DNA of 64,000 nucleotides from Gracilaria domingensis (Eukaryota > Rhodophyta > Florideophyceae > Gracilariales > Gracilariaceae): positions 1-64,000 of the forward strand of contig VCMS01000117.1 in assembly GCA_022539475.1 (NCBI GenBank), given 5' to 3'. Positions within the stretch are counted from its first letter, which is position 1. Every line of letters starts with the position of its first letter. The notes below the pieces were generated by a model. That model did no database searches and was not told the origin of the DNA. It saw only the letters and a program-made list of their open reading frames with translations. This document shows, piece by piece, positions 36,851 to 47,162 of this stretch. The position numbers were made by a program, and so were the translations under genes.

Positions 36851-37573
36851 ATGAATTCTCAGTTGATATTTGATTGGATTGGTATAACAAGCATCGGATT
36901 GTATGCTTTTAAAGAACTTTTGAGCAATTGGAAGGGGGAATTTCAGAAGCTCAAGGAGAAAAGAAAGGTTGCGAAGGTGGTTTTCAGCACGGTTTCTGCG
37001 ATATATAACGCTATAACTGTAATTCGTGGGGTTATCCGATTTCCCGGACCCGTTGTGTACCAAGGTAACCGTATTGCCGCAGACGTTTTATTTAGCTTCG
37101 CAGCCGTATTGGGAGTGGTCGTTGGGGCGGTAGAGGATTACTACAAGCGGTATTCGTGCACGAAGCTACCCGTCAAGACAGCTATGGCGACCATCCTTTG
37201 CATCACTATATCATTTGCGGCATTGTTTGTGGCGCAAGGCATACGTGTGTTGACGACCGGTGACGTAGACCAGTTCGGGCAAACAACTGGGATTGTAATG
37301 ATCGCTGTGCCAATTGTTCTTTCAGCAACCGTGGGCACTATGGCAAAATTCGTTAACAGAACAATGTTGCGTATAAGCTTGCTGATTGAGGCTGCTATTG
37401 TACCCGGTTTCATAATATGGATGTTAACTGCGCTTGGCGGATCTGGCGAACATTTTACTTATCATTTGGAGGAGTTTACTATAGGCATAGTCACGTTTAT
37501 AGGCTATTTGTTTCCGATCCAGATCTTGAATGAACTTTTTGTATTGGTTCTAATAAGTAAACAAAGGCAGTAG
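36851..37573 (+). CDS. Polytopic membrane protein, unknown function, 240 aa
   Basis: The first ATG of the frame (36851) gives MNSQLIFDWIGITSIGLYAF. The protein has about six hydrophobic segments: the N-terminal one, then ADVLFSFAAVLGVVVGA, ATILCITISFAALFVAQG, GIVMIAVPIVLSATVGTM, SLLIEAAIVPGFIIWMLTAL and IGIVTFIGYLFPIQILNELF. A Lys-rich loop (KGEFQKLKEKRKVAK) follows the first segment. Even spacing of membrane helices and lack of stops argue for a real gene. I do not recognise the family and no transporter or receptor motif is visible. It is the first host-like gene to the right of the retroelement block. Confidence 0.6.
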   Translation: MNSQLIFDWIGITSIGLYAFKELLSNWKGEFQKLKEKRKVAKVVFSTVSAIYNAITVIRGVIRFPGPVVYQGNRIAADVLFSFAAVLGVVVGAVEDYYKRYSCTKLPVKTAMATILCITISFAALFVAQGIRVLTTGDVDQFGQTTGIVMIAVPIVLSATVGTMAKFVNRTMLRISLLIEAAIVPGFIIWMLTALGGSGEHFTYHLEEFTIGIVTFIGYLFPIQILNELFVLVLISKQRQ

Positions 37574-37741
37574 ATCTTTCAACTTGACAAGTTTCAAGAT
37601 GATGATTCTCGAATGTACGTCTTTACTCCGCAGCATTAACAAATTTTGTTTGATGTAGATAGCTCTTCATATTAGCAAAGAAAAGAAAAGGCTGCACTTA
37701 GTTTTTCACGGGACACGTTCTAACTCTCCACCCGGTAGCGT

Positions 37742-38236
37742 CTTACATGAACAATTAGCCCCTGAGGTGTTGAGTGTGGTACAAATGTCAAGAAGGATGC
37801 GGAGCATATTGTGCTTAGGTGCCCTCTGACAAACGCCTCCCGTCGGGAAGAGCTTCCGCCTGCTGCAGAGCGACAAAATTTAAGCCTCCAAGATTTGATT
37901 CGACAGTATCCGCATAAGTTGTTAGCATTCTTAAAGAGAGAAACCTTTCTGTAAGGGCCTTTCTACATAAAGACAAGACATGCACAAATTGCAAACGTGT
38001 AACAAAAGAATTTAAAATAAAAATAACCTAAAGTCCGAAAAATTAAAAACAAATCTGATAGAACCATTTTTCAAGTGTCTCTTTGTTGTCATCGCTCCTT
38101 GAGCGAGGACAAAATTGTCGACATGGACATGTGAAGATTTGTCCATGTCCTCATGTAGAAAGGCCCTAAGGAAAGATTTACTTCAGCCTAGTAATTGAAG
38201 GCTGTTGTCCAAAATAAAGAAGAAGAAGAACGCTGC
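37742..38236 (+). mobile_element. LINE 3' end, truncated, with a MITE inside
   Basis: The frame around 37770-37953 reads ECGTNVKKDAEHIVLRCP and then LLAFLKRETFL and a stop. This Cys/His pattern (C...H...C-P) is typical of the zinc-knuckle end of non-LTR retrotransposon ORF2. After the MITE the 3' UTR resumes and ends in AATAAAGAAGAAGAAGAA near 38213-38234, a simple-repeat tail common in LINEs. Only the last few hundred bases of the element are here, as expected for a 5'-truncated insertion. Confidence 0.65.
37955..38166. mobile_element. PIF/Harbinger-like MITE, 212 bp
   Basis: Terminal inverted repeats GGGCCTTTCTACAT (37955-37968) and its complement at 38153-38166 are flanked by TAA on both sides (37952-37954 and 38167-38169). 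A 3-bp TWA target duplication is the habit of PIF/Harbinger elements. No coding capacity. It sits just after the stop codon of the LINE ORF. Confidence 0.7.
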
Positions 38237-38368
38237 ACTTTGGTGACCTTTGACGAATGGTCGTGTTTGACTTGTAGTGTGGGCGGCTTCCGACTCGAAA
38301 GTTTCGAATGGCTCTTGTACAACGGTTTTTAAAATAAGGTTCAGTATAGTGAACCTTAAAATATGGTT

Positions 38369-38863
38369 TGATGGTTCGATCTTGATCTTCCCGATGTGAT
38401 TGCGCTCCGCCGTAACTTTTTCGAGGACGGTGCGCGCAGAACGATGATTGCTGGCAGCGTTGTTGAGACTGAGTGGATGAGCGTTGTGAAGGAAGCCGGC
38501 GGGCCGTGGTTGTTCCTGTCAGAGGCGGCCATTGTGTTCTTGGACAGAAAGAACGCGAAGAAAGCGATCACACAGATTGCTGAAAACTTCCAGCCGCTAT
38601 GGGTTTGTACAGATACTGCTACTAGACGCATGGTGGATACACAGGGTCTACAAGGACCATTGAGTCATATGCCAGAAGAGAGTTATTTCCTGTGGGCTTG
38701 TGACGATCCCGTGGAGGTTGAACACTGGGCAGATAGAAAGATGAAGCTTATTAGCTCGAAATCGTTCGGGGAGCCAACGAATGAGTTCTGGCATGAGTAC
38801 CGCCCCAACGTGTTTGTGAGCAAGCAGGACAGTGAAGCGGTGCATAGCGGTGGTCAAAGTTGA
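38369..38863 (+). pseudogene. Leucine carboxyl methyltransferase-like (LCMT/PPM1 family), 5'-truncated
   Basis: The open frame begins WFDLDLPDVIALRRNFF after an in-frame TGA and runs 165 residues. The D-L-D-x-P-x-V-I-x-L-R motif is the SAM-domain strand and helix of the LCMT/PPM1 family. WLFLSEAAIVFLDRKNAKKAI fits the following strand region. The family is usually about 300 aa. The first half, with the VVNLGxGxDTR SAM-binding motif, is absent, and no upstream frame supplies it. So this is a fragment, probably inactive. It lies only about 130 bp after the LINE tail. Confidence 0.65.
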
Positions 38864-40503
38864 CAATGGTGAAACATATCTCTGAAAGTAGGAAATGTCG
38901 CGAACAAATAGTACTGTACGTTTATGGGTAAGAGCGTGAATCGGCACATCGAGTAATTGCGTGTGTTCCCAAGGGTAGTGTTTACCTTACCATGAAGTTT
39001 TGGGTTGGGATTGTTGTATCGAAATGCTGCATGGAATGCGTAGACTACTGCTGGTGATTGACAGCATTTGGAAAGTGGCAGAATCAGGGGTAGAAGGGTG
39101 AGCGGTGTGAGCGCGAGCTTGACGGGTTAACTTCTTTTGTTAATGCATTGTTCATGTGGCAAGGCGACGTCAATTGGCGATGGTGATGAAGATTGTGGTT
39201 TGAAACGTTGATTGAGTTGTTGCTTGGTGCAACGGAACATTGGCGCCGTGGCCAAAACCAACATGAGTGAGGATGTAAAAGCTGCTTGCTGACGTGCAAC
39301 GGGTTGATTGTGTTGAGTTTGAAGCGTACGGTAACATGGTGGACGGAGACAGCTGCTATTTGTTTTCTTTTTCCAGACACGAAACAGATGCCAAAAGGAA
39401 CAGTAGATCTGACGGAAAGACAGATGCATAGAATATGACGCAGAGAGTGTGAAAATGAATAACTAGTGTTGTACTTATTCAATGTGAGACAGGTGTGTCG
39501 AAGGAAACGTATGAGAGATCGCAGTGCGATGGCGCGTGGAAAAACGAGTGAACGGAAGAGCCATGAGGGCGAAGCAGTGGTATGGGATGGTCGACGCGCG
39601 CCGAGCCCATGATCTAGCGCCATTGGGTGGGTGGTGGCCCATGGTCACGGAAAACCAATTGAGCGTGTGCTTGAATCTCGGATACCGAAAGACCTTCGCT
39701 TTCTTCATGAGGAACTCTTGACCACATTATCGTTACAAACCATCCCGAACTTCTTGTACAAAAACTGGAAGACTGTCCGGATCTGCCCTGACAAATCTCG
39801 TACACTTTTGATAATCAATTGCTTTCAACCATCAGACACGTCCTCTCCAAAGCTGGCCTTCTTACCAATTGCTAGCTCAAACTTCAAGCCTTTCACCTAC
39901 TGTGGACGCGAGAACCGTACTCCACCCATATCCCTCATACCTGGAAGAAGTCTTCTCCATGTTCACCTCGACTTCGAGGATCTTTTGATTTCAAAAGCAT
40001 ATGTACTTGGTCCGGCAGGTACGCTGTCTATAGTGTTCCGTTTGCAACATCTTCGTTCTTCGATCTGACAATTGTCAGTGATAGTTTATCACTCACCATA
40101 CCAATTTGGTTGAATGTCATCTTTAGCGCCACTCCGAGGAAACGGATGGTGCTCTGCTGCAAAAACAACGCCAGATATTGTGCAAGAGAAACAGCCACAG
40201 TGCACGACAGCTGCAGGTACGGGTGCCTAAGCATCTGTCGTTGTAGATAATTAGCCTGACTGGGAACGATGTAGCAGCAAGATGCATGCTGAACGGCGAT
40301 AAGACAGTGAACAGTGTTCAAGATATACAGCTATTCTTCTAAAGGGTGAGGGATGCTCTCTCTCCCGTCAAGGAACAACAGTTGAAGGTGGCCACACAAT
40401 TCGAGAATCTGGAGGAGTTAGCGTTCTACCGTCAATAACTTATTCACATTGCGTGAGTGCCTATGGTGGGTGTATGGAGACGACGACCAGGTTCAAACGC
40501 TTC
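38864..40503. other. Intergenic, no gene recognised
   Basis: Frames up to about 180 residues exist on both strands (for example + 39631-40068), but none has a family resemblance or convincing start. Nothing else is seen. Confidence 0.4.
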
Positions 40504-42231
40504 TCATCTCATGCTGAACTTGCGCAGATCGACGCGCTTGGTACTGACGTTCTCAATATTCGCGTAGATGTCGCCAAGCGCCAAAATTTCTTTCATCCGG
40601 CTGAGAGATATTTCGCTGGTTTGGGAACCATGAAGCTCCAACAGTTGTCGTTGATCGCAGGCTGGTGGAATGAGACGAACCTTTTTGATGACACGGTACC
40701 ACCCTTCGCGCTGTCGTACCATGCTGAGAGCGATAACAAGAAGATCTCCGTAACCGTCCTTGTATATCTGAACGGCATAGCATGTGTTATCCTTTTCCAA
40801 GACAAACATGCACGTGCACTTGACAATAACAGAGCATAGATATCGATACGGATCACCTTCAATGCGATCTCCTTCGTTCACAAATTCCGAAACCCCATGC
40901 CAAGCCTCTTTCAGCTCCTTCGCCACGGTGAAGGACTGAAGTGGTGGTCCTACGATACGAGTGGAGTTGACGACCATTTGCAAACCAGATTTTCCCCTTG
41001 ATGGACGCATTCCCAACGCAACGGCACGCATGCGGCGGAGCAAAACGTCTACATCCGGAGCCTCTTCCTCGAGACAGCGATCCCGTCGGCGGGCGACAAA
41101 ATGGCGAGTGAAAGAGACGATGTCATTAACACCGGACTGCGCATTGCGAGCATGAGCAAGGTCACTTTCAACAGATGTCCAGTACGTTTCCTCAGTTCCG
41201 ACTTTGATGGTTGGATAGGCAATGTATGGCATGAGGCCATCGTCGGTCCACAGATCTCGAGCAAAATTGCGCGCCAATGTGATATCGGACCAGAAATAGA
41301 CATTAGTACACACCAAGTCGATACTCTGCAAAGCTTTGCATACGGCAGCAGCAGCATGAACAGAGAGCGTCTTCGAGGCCGGGTCGCGGTGTTTGTGATT
41401 GTAGGACAGCGCGAATATAACAGCGTGGTCAGGTATCTGATCAGAGCGATGGGCGAGACCGTGCACAAGATCTTGTGGTCTGAGAGAAGACAATTCGTAC
41501 GGACCGGAGACGCCTTTTTCTATACGAGAGTCAATATTGAAAGAGAGTTTGTCGTATTGTGCGCGCCTTTGAATTTCGTGCTCGTCAGTCAGTCGGAGCG
41601 CAAGGAGGACGAGAGGAAACTTCTTTCGCATCTTGGTCTCGCCGGCAATGCACGAAGGGATTTGCTCATGAACGGTGCGCGAAAAGCGTCTTACGAGGTA
41701 CATAAGAAATTCGAAGCGGATGTATGATACGGAGAAAGGGTGGTTGCCAAAGTCCAGTAGACTAGCTGGGAGGAAAGAGAGGGTTTTGGCAGCCGACGTA
41801 GAATGGACATAGTCGGCAAGAAAGCGAAGAGACATGTAGAATCGGGTTAGAAGGACGACAAAATGGAGTTTGGAGAAAGCATAAAGCGCATAAAGGGTAG
41901 TGCGACGGGAGACAATTGTAATGATGATGGGATCATTTCGTGGCCGGAGCGCCAGAAAAGCCAAAGCGCAGATGATGAAACGGTGAATGAGACAAACGGC
42001 AACTGCCAGAAAGAGGGGGCTCTTAATGGTTTCGAATCTAAAATAGCATGGGGCCAGTTTGTCACGGTGCGCCAGAACTTGCGCCGTCAAGTTGTTGCCA
42101 AAATGGGTTGCGAGCTGTTTGTCGGCCACGCGCGGGATTGGGACCCTCTTCTTTGCAGTGAATTGTGTATCGGAGTGGCTTGAAGACTTGTCACTGCCCG
42201 AATTTTGACGAAAGTGAGGGAGTCGAGGCAT
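40504..42231 (-). CDS. Hypothetical protein, 575 aa, N-terminal membrane segments
   Basis: An ATG-started frame (MPRLPHFRQNSGSDKSS) runs 575 residues without a break. This is far longer than chance in this composition. A hydrophobic hairpin lies at about 72-125 (PLFLAVAVCLIHRFIICALAFLAL and a following IITIV...LYALYAFSKLHFVVLL), so the N-terminal part may be in a membrane. The rest is soluble-looking, with Lys/Arg-rich and acidic patches. No known domain is recognised. Overlapping plus-strand frames (for example 41101-41727) are read as its shadows. It stands alone, with no obvious partner gene nearby. Confidence 0.55.
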   Translation of the reverse strand: MPRLPHFRQNSGSDKSSSHSDTQFTAKKRVPIPRVADKQLATHFGNNLTAQVLAHRDKLAPCYFRFETIKSPLFLAVAVCLIHRFIICALAFLALRPRNDPIIITIVSRRTTLYALYAFSKLHFVVLLTRFYMSLRFLADYVHSTSAAKTLSFLPASLLDFGNHPFSVSYIRFEFLMYLVRRFSRTVHEQIPSCIAGETKMRKKFPLVLLALRLTDEHEIQRRAQYDKLSFNIDSRIEKGVSGPYELSSLRPQDLVHGLAHRSDQIPDHAVIFALSYNHKHRDPASKTLSVHAAAAVCKALQSIDLVCTNVYFWSDITLARNFARDLWTDDGLMPYIAYPTIKVGTEETYWTSVESDLAHARNAQSGVNDIVSFTRHFVARRRDRCLEEEAPDVDVLLRRMRAVALGMRPSRGKSGLQMVVNSTRIVGPPLQSFTVAKELKEAWHGVSEFVNEGDRIEGDPYRYLCSVIVKCTCMFVLEKDNTCYAVQIYKDGYGDLLVIALSMVRQREGWYRVIKKVRLIPPACDQRQLLELHGSQTSEISLSRMKEILALGDIYANIENVSTKRVDLRKFSMR

Positions 42232-43802
42232 GTGGCGGGAACTGCGCGATCACAGGACTAGTAAATGGAGTGCTGTGACGGGTAAGGACCGAAGCTGGTA
42301 GCGACACAGAAGTGGCACACAGGCGTTGGCTGGAGCAGAGCTGAGGAGTGGGATGGATGTTTTGTTCGGGTGCGACAGCACGGGACTCTGCAGGTACGTG
42401 TTTGCAGACAACGGACGGAATAGAGAAACGAGGGTATCACTCTAGCCCTCGCACTGTGAACTTTTCAGTGAACCATCGTTGATCTCTTTCTACCTTCGTA
42501 CCTCTGGTGCAAAAGTACAACGGGAACGCCGACCTTCCCTTTTACTTTGGTTGAAGCAACATACAAACAAAGGCAACAAGAGTTCCACGTTGTATTGCTG
42601 CGTTTGGCGGAGCGATCTAATCCCAAAAACAAAACTTTTTGGTTCAACTTGGGCGCCAACCTGAGTTTTCCAGGTGCATGCGGATGCTGACGATGATGAA
42701 ATGTTCTTCTTTCTTGTGGACAAATTAGATTGATTGCGTCTACAAGGGTAGATGATTTTTTAGAGCAGATGGGCTCTTCAGAGCTCGTCCTACGGGAAGG
42801 TCAAATGAGCTGCTCATCTCTACCACGGAGGCCAGTTTACCATGTCAGACGCGACTGCGTATTGATTTTTGCTCTTTCGGCGTTTGCCTCGGAGGTCGGT
42901 ACGCGACGACCGGCAGACTGTACGTACCCTAAGGGCGCGCAGGCGCTGTCAGGAAGGTTAGCTGTTGTGTCTGGCGCTAAGACTGAACAATGGCATTCGT
43001 GCGTTCGCTTCACGTGCTCACGCACAACAAAGATAGGCGTGAGGAAAGAGTCGGTGAAAGGCTGTTCTGTTGTCTGGAGCGCCGACGTTGTTGTGCAATC
43101 AGATTTGAAATCGCAGCGCAATGACTCTTGACGTACCCTTGGTAATGTTATTCACGATCTTTGATGTGGCCGTTATGTTGGAGAAGAGCGGTACCGGAGG
43201 CTTATTTACCGACTGCGTTTCGGACTCCATAGCAATCTGTTTGATTTGTTAGGCGCTTCCGTTCTGCTTTGTTTCGCAAATGAGTTTCAAGTGCGCCATT
43301 GCACTTGGGTGATACAAAACGAATGCGCTCTGTTTATGTTCGGAACCACACAGCGCAGTGCTATTTACTGGTCGAGGATAAAACGCTGATGGAGGCGGCG
43401 GACACGTTTTGGCAGCAGGATGCGTGGAAGTACGTGTACCTGTAGTGGGCTGAATTTGGAAAGTGTTTCCCGTGTTTGGCGCGCGCGGTGCGGAATTGCG
43501 TTCAAATTTCAAACCGGCGCGTTTGTTCGAGCTGGCTGTGACAGCCGGCGACAGCTGACTGTTCGCGCGAGCGCGCGTGTCTCGCCGCGCGCGCCGCGGA
43601 TTTGGTGCACGCGCCCAAATCCGCGCGGCGCCGCGCCCGGCGAGCGCCGTCAGCGTACCTTCGTGACTTCTCCGACGGCGTCCGCGTCGCCGAGTAACGC
43701 CCGCCTTTGCCGACCAGCGACCCGCTGCCGCCCAGCCGGCGCGTCCCCATGCACGTCGCGCTCCCAAACCGCCCGCAACCGTCATAACTTGCCCGCCGCG
43801 CC
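42232..43802. other. Intergenic; GC island before the Man1/Heh gene
   Basis: No gene is seen at 42232-43480. From about 43480 to 43802 the sequence turns GC- and CpG-rich (GCGCGCGCCGCGG-type runs), matching the islands at other gene starts, and is the likely promoter of the gene at 43803. Confidence 0.5.
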
Positions 43803-46498
43803 ATGGAATCTCGCCAGGAAATTGAGCAGATGCGCGTCGTGGAGCTGCGCGAGTTCCTGCGCCGCCACCAAGTCTCCGTTCGAAATGTCGCGCGCAACGA
43901 TGGCACCCCCGGCCCTCCACGCAAGTCCGACCTCCTCGCGGCTGCGCTGGACGTCTGGAAGATGCACACGTCAACGCAGCCGGATACCGCCATCCTGCAA
44001 CCTACCAATCCCTTTCAGAAGAGACGTTCTTCTCCAGCCTCTCTCCAACGGCCACGTCGCTCCTCTGTCGCTGCGGAACAGCCAGAGATGCCGCAAACCA
44101 CGTCTTCTGCGCTGCGCGCTTCAGACTCTCAGCCGCCTAGCCATCCTGCGGACGCGCCTTCCTCAACCAGTCGAGCGCGCCGCCGCTCCTCGAGCTGGGT
44201 CGATCCTTCACTCCTTGCTCAGCTTCAAGCGCCTTCGCTCTCCAACCAAACAAACAAGACTCCCGCCGAACGCAATCTTGTGCAGAGCGGCCGCCGCGAT
44301 GACGAGCGAACCCGAACGGCGTCCCGCACTGCACCAGCTCCACGCTCTGGCCCCGTGTTGGAACGCGTGCAAACCGCGTTTGAGACACCCGATGACGATG
44401 GTGATGACGCTGTGAAGCTTGATTCCGCTTCTTTTGCTCGTCCTACGTCTCGTCGCTCTGTGAGTACACGCTTGGAGACGCCCTCAACCGCCCAGCGCCG
44501 AACAAGACAGAGTGATGTTGCACCTGCGCCCACTCGGCGGACGGCTCGTGAACGCAAACTGTTGGATATCGAGGAGAATTACCTGTCAGATGAGGATCCT
44601 GACTATGAAGCTGATGGTGAACCTGCAGAGTACGAAGATGATTCGGAGGCCAGCGACTATGAACACAGCCACTCTGCGGACGTCATTGATCTTACGTATA
44701 CCACGTCGCAAAGCAATCAGCAACAGGCAATACATACTGTCGATGACGAAATTCAACCCGTCCAACGCGAGGGTATGCACCGCGTTTATAAGGATGCTGG
44801 TGAGGAAGATATTCCCTTTGATAGCGATGCTTACGAGAGTGACCGCGTGCATCACTCTGATCGAGGCTCTGTCATTGACACTGAAGACGAAGAACAACTT
44901 GTTGACTTCACCCAATGGAGGTCGAAGGATTTACGTGATTGGCTGCGAGCTCATAATATTCAATTCCCGAACTTGGCATCGAAAGAAGAGCTCGTTGGTC
45001 TTGTGCGTGCTAGAGTTTTGCAGATGGAAACAATGGATGAAGACCAACTACCACCTGTGAAACAAAAGTCTGCTCACGAACCTCGGAAACAAGAACAGCA
45101 GAAGCTACGGTCCAGACGGGGAATCACTGTGCCGCGGGTAGGTGATGACGATGACGAAGTTATCTTCGTACAGGAACAGTCAAGCAGGAAATCACAAGCA
45201 AAAATAGCTAGAAGCACAGAGAGCAAGAACGTTCGCACGGTCAATGGTCGCCGAGCGCAAGCTTTGACATCGTTTTTTGTCATGTCCGCTCTGCTTATTG
45301 TCCTGTGGGCTTTTGCCTTGCACAATATCTTCTTAAGTGCCAGAATTCCCTTTTGTCACAACCAGTCGCGATCAAGTACGTTTTAGCATATTTGCGTTTA
45401 CCCTTTACTGCAACAGTTTATTCTTGTTGCAATTAGCAACGGCAGGCTGTGCAGAACCTATCATGCGCTTGTTTGGGAGTATGAAGCTTTGGCGTACTAA
45501 CAGTTCTTTGTTTGTCGTCTACCTTTACCACAGATTACACAGAAAGCGGCGAGCTGTGCAGGAAGTGCCCCCGCAATGGCGTTTGCGAGAATGGTTATTT
45601 GTACTGCGACTCTGGCTTTATTCAAAACGGTCCGCGGTGTGTCCGAGACCATATGTTTGACAGATTCGTTGAGCATTTGGCAAACTTTGCCGCCCGAAAT
45701 CTTTCAGAACTTGCCGGTCGAGCTGAATGCGGAGAGGATATCCAAACCAAAGTAGTTTATGAAGACTTGGGAAACTACATTGTGGAATACTTTTACGAGA
45801 TGCGAAACAGCGATCCCTCATTTTTTCGAGTGGGCTTAGAAGATATCCAAAATCTTGAGAGTGCTATGCATCAGGCAATTGGATCTTTGAGTGAGGACGA
45901 GCATGGGGTGGTTATGGACATTGATAGAAGATTTTATTCTACGCGTCCAGCGATTTCTTTAAAATGCAAGCTGAGAAGGAAAGTAATGGATTACCTTTAT
46001 GAAGTTGTCACAGGGATTGTTGTGTGCTTGTTACTGTTGCTCATTCGAGTGAAGATCTACTTAGTACGTCGCCATCAAAGGCAACGTGAGGCAGCGCATC
46101 AGAGGGCGTTGGAGGTTCTCCGAGATCAAGTTGTCGCGTTCCGGCATAACGAGGAGGACGTGGCCTTTGTTTCCGATGTGATGTTGCGAGAGGAGGTGCT
46201 TGGCCGTCCTACAAAGCAGGTGATTAAGTTGTGGAAGGATGTCGAAGAAAGTCTTAAGAGTGATGCTAGGGTGCTGCGGAAACATCAAACTATCAGAGGT
46301 ATGCCGAGCTACACCTTCGAATATGTTGGTATTCGGCGGAGTTCAGGATCTGGTTTTGGTAGTTTCAGTCGGAGAAGCAGTAGCTTTGGCAGCCGAGCAA
46401 GTCTGGATAGCTTGGATTTGCGCGCAGATGATGACTTTGATGTGACGCCACGGAGAGGTCTTGGGTCGTACGTCATGCGCTTCCTGGATGGTAGGTGA
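43803..46498 (+). CDS. Man1/Src1(Heh)-type inner nuclear membrane protein
   Basis: Two exons, 43803-45375 and 45534-46498, give 845 aa. The intron (158 nt) has donor GTACGT, branch-like TACTAAC at 45495-45501 and acceptor CACAG, and it joins the frames exactly. Domains: a HeH/SAP-like helix pair at about 1-50 (VVELREFLRRHQVSV), an acidic linker, a second SAP-like unit at about 367-410 (WRSKDLRDWLRAHNI), membrane helix 1 at about 488-512, then the lumenal Man1-Src1 C-terminal domain with paired Cys (LCRKCPRNGVCENGYLYCD), membrane helix 2 at about 680-702 and a nucleoplasmic Ser/Arg tail. Proteins of this plan anchor chromatin to the inner nuclear envelope and help in nuclear-pore quality control. 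A second SAP-like repeat is unusual for the family. Its GC island lies just upstream. Confidence 0.82.
45376..45533 (+). other. Spliceosomal intron of the Man1/Heh gene
   Basis: GT at 45376, TACTAAC branch-site consensus 32 nt before the AG at 45532-45533. Phase 1. Confidence 0.8.
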
Positions 46499-47162
46499 AC
46501 CGGTACTGGTATTTGTTTGCGTAGTTGCATATACGTGCTAAACTTTTCTTGAAATCAGGCGATTCTCTGAGAAATGGGCTGATGTTGTCGTCGCGCCGGA
46601 ACACAGCCAGAGATCTGCTATAGCGTAATTTGGGAACTGGACAAGGGCATGGATTGTTCCTTTGAGCTAACTGATGCGTTTCTTCGAAATGGAAGTAAAC
46701 AGTTTTGAACAACTCCTTTAACTCTTCATGTCTTGGCATGCAATAACGTGCGCGCATAGCGCTCAAACGATGGAACCATTCCATTGCTTGCACACGATAT
46801 CTGCAGCGGGCTAAGGGTAAGGATATAATGCCTCTTTGGAACAAGACTAGAACATCTGATTAGTGTTGCCTGCAAGGCTGCGACAACCAGCTCTTGTACA
46901 TGGGGAAGTTGGGCACTTTACCCACACCGCAGCATGGGCGAGCAGACAGAGGGCTACTTCGCATTGAAGAAAGATGTGCACGTTTATATACGTAGACGAC
47001 TTTTATTCGTTTTTCTGCTGTCATTGGATATAAGGACCCCCAAAACGAAAATGAAAGATTCCTTCATTCGCTGGATTTCAGTAGTTAGACTATTAGAAGA
47101 GTGGCTGCGAATTCCCTGGCAGCCCAAAGATATCCCTCTCTGCTGCATACCGAAAGCATCTG
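46499..47162. other. Intergenic between convergent genes
   Basis: This separates the 3' end of the Man1/Heh gene from the 3' end of the kinase. Short frames on either strand show no family resemblance. It probably holds the two 3' UTRs. Confidence 0.5.

Noticed and set aside
39084-40068. Frames of 145-180 residues on both strands
   Set aside because: No family resemblance, weak starts, and overlapping frames of similar quality on both strands.
42730-43131. 133-residue plus-strand frame
   Set aside because: It starts with a TTG, has no recognisable domain and no composition signal.
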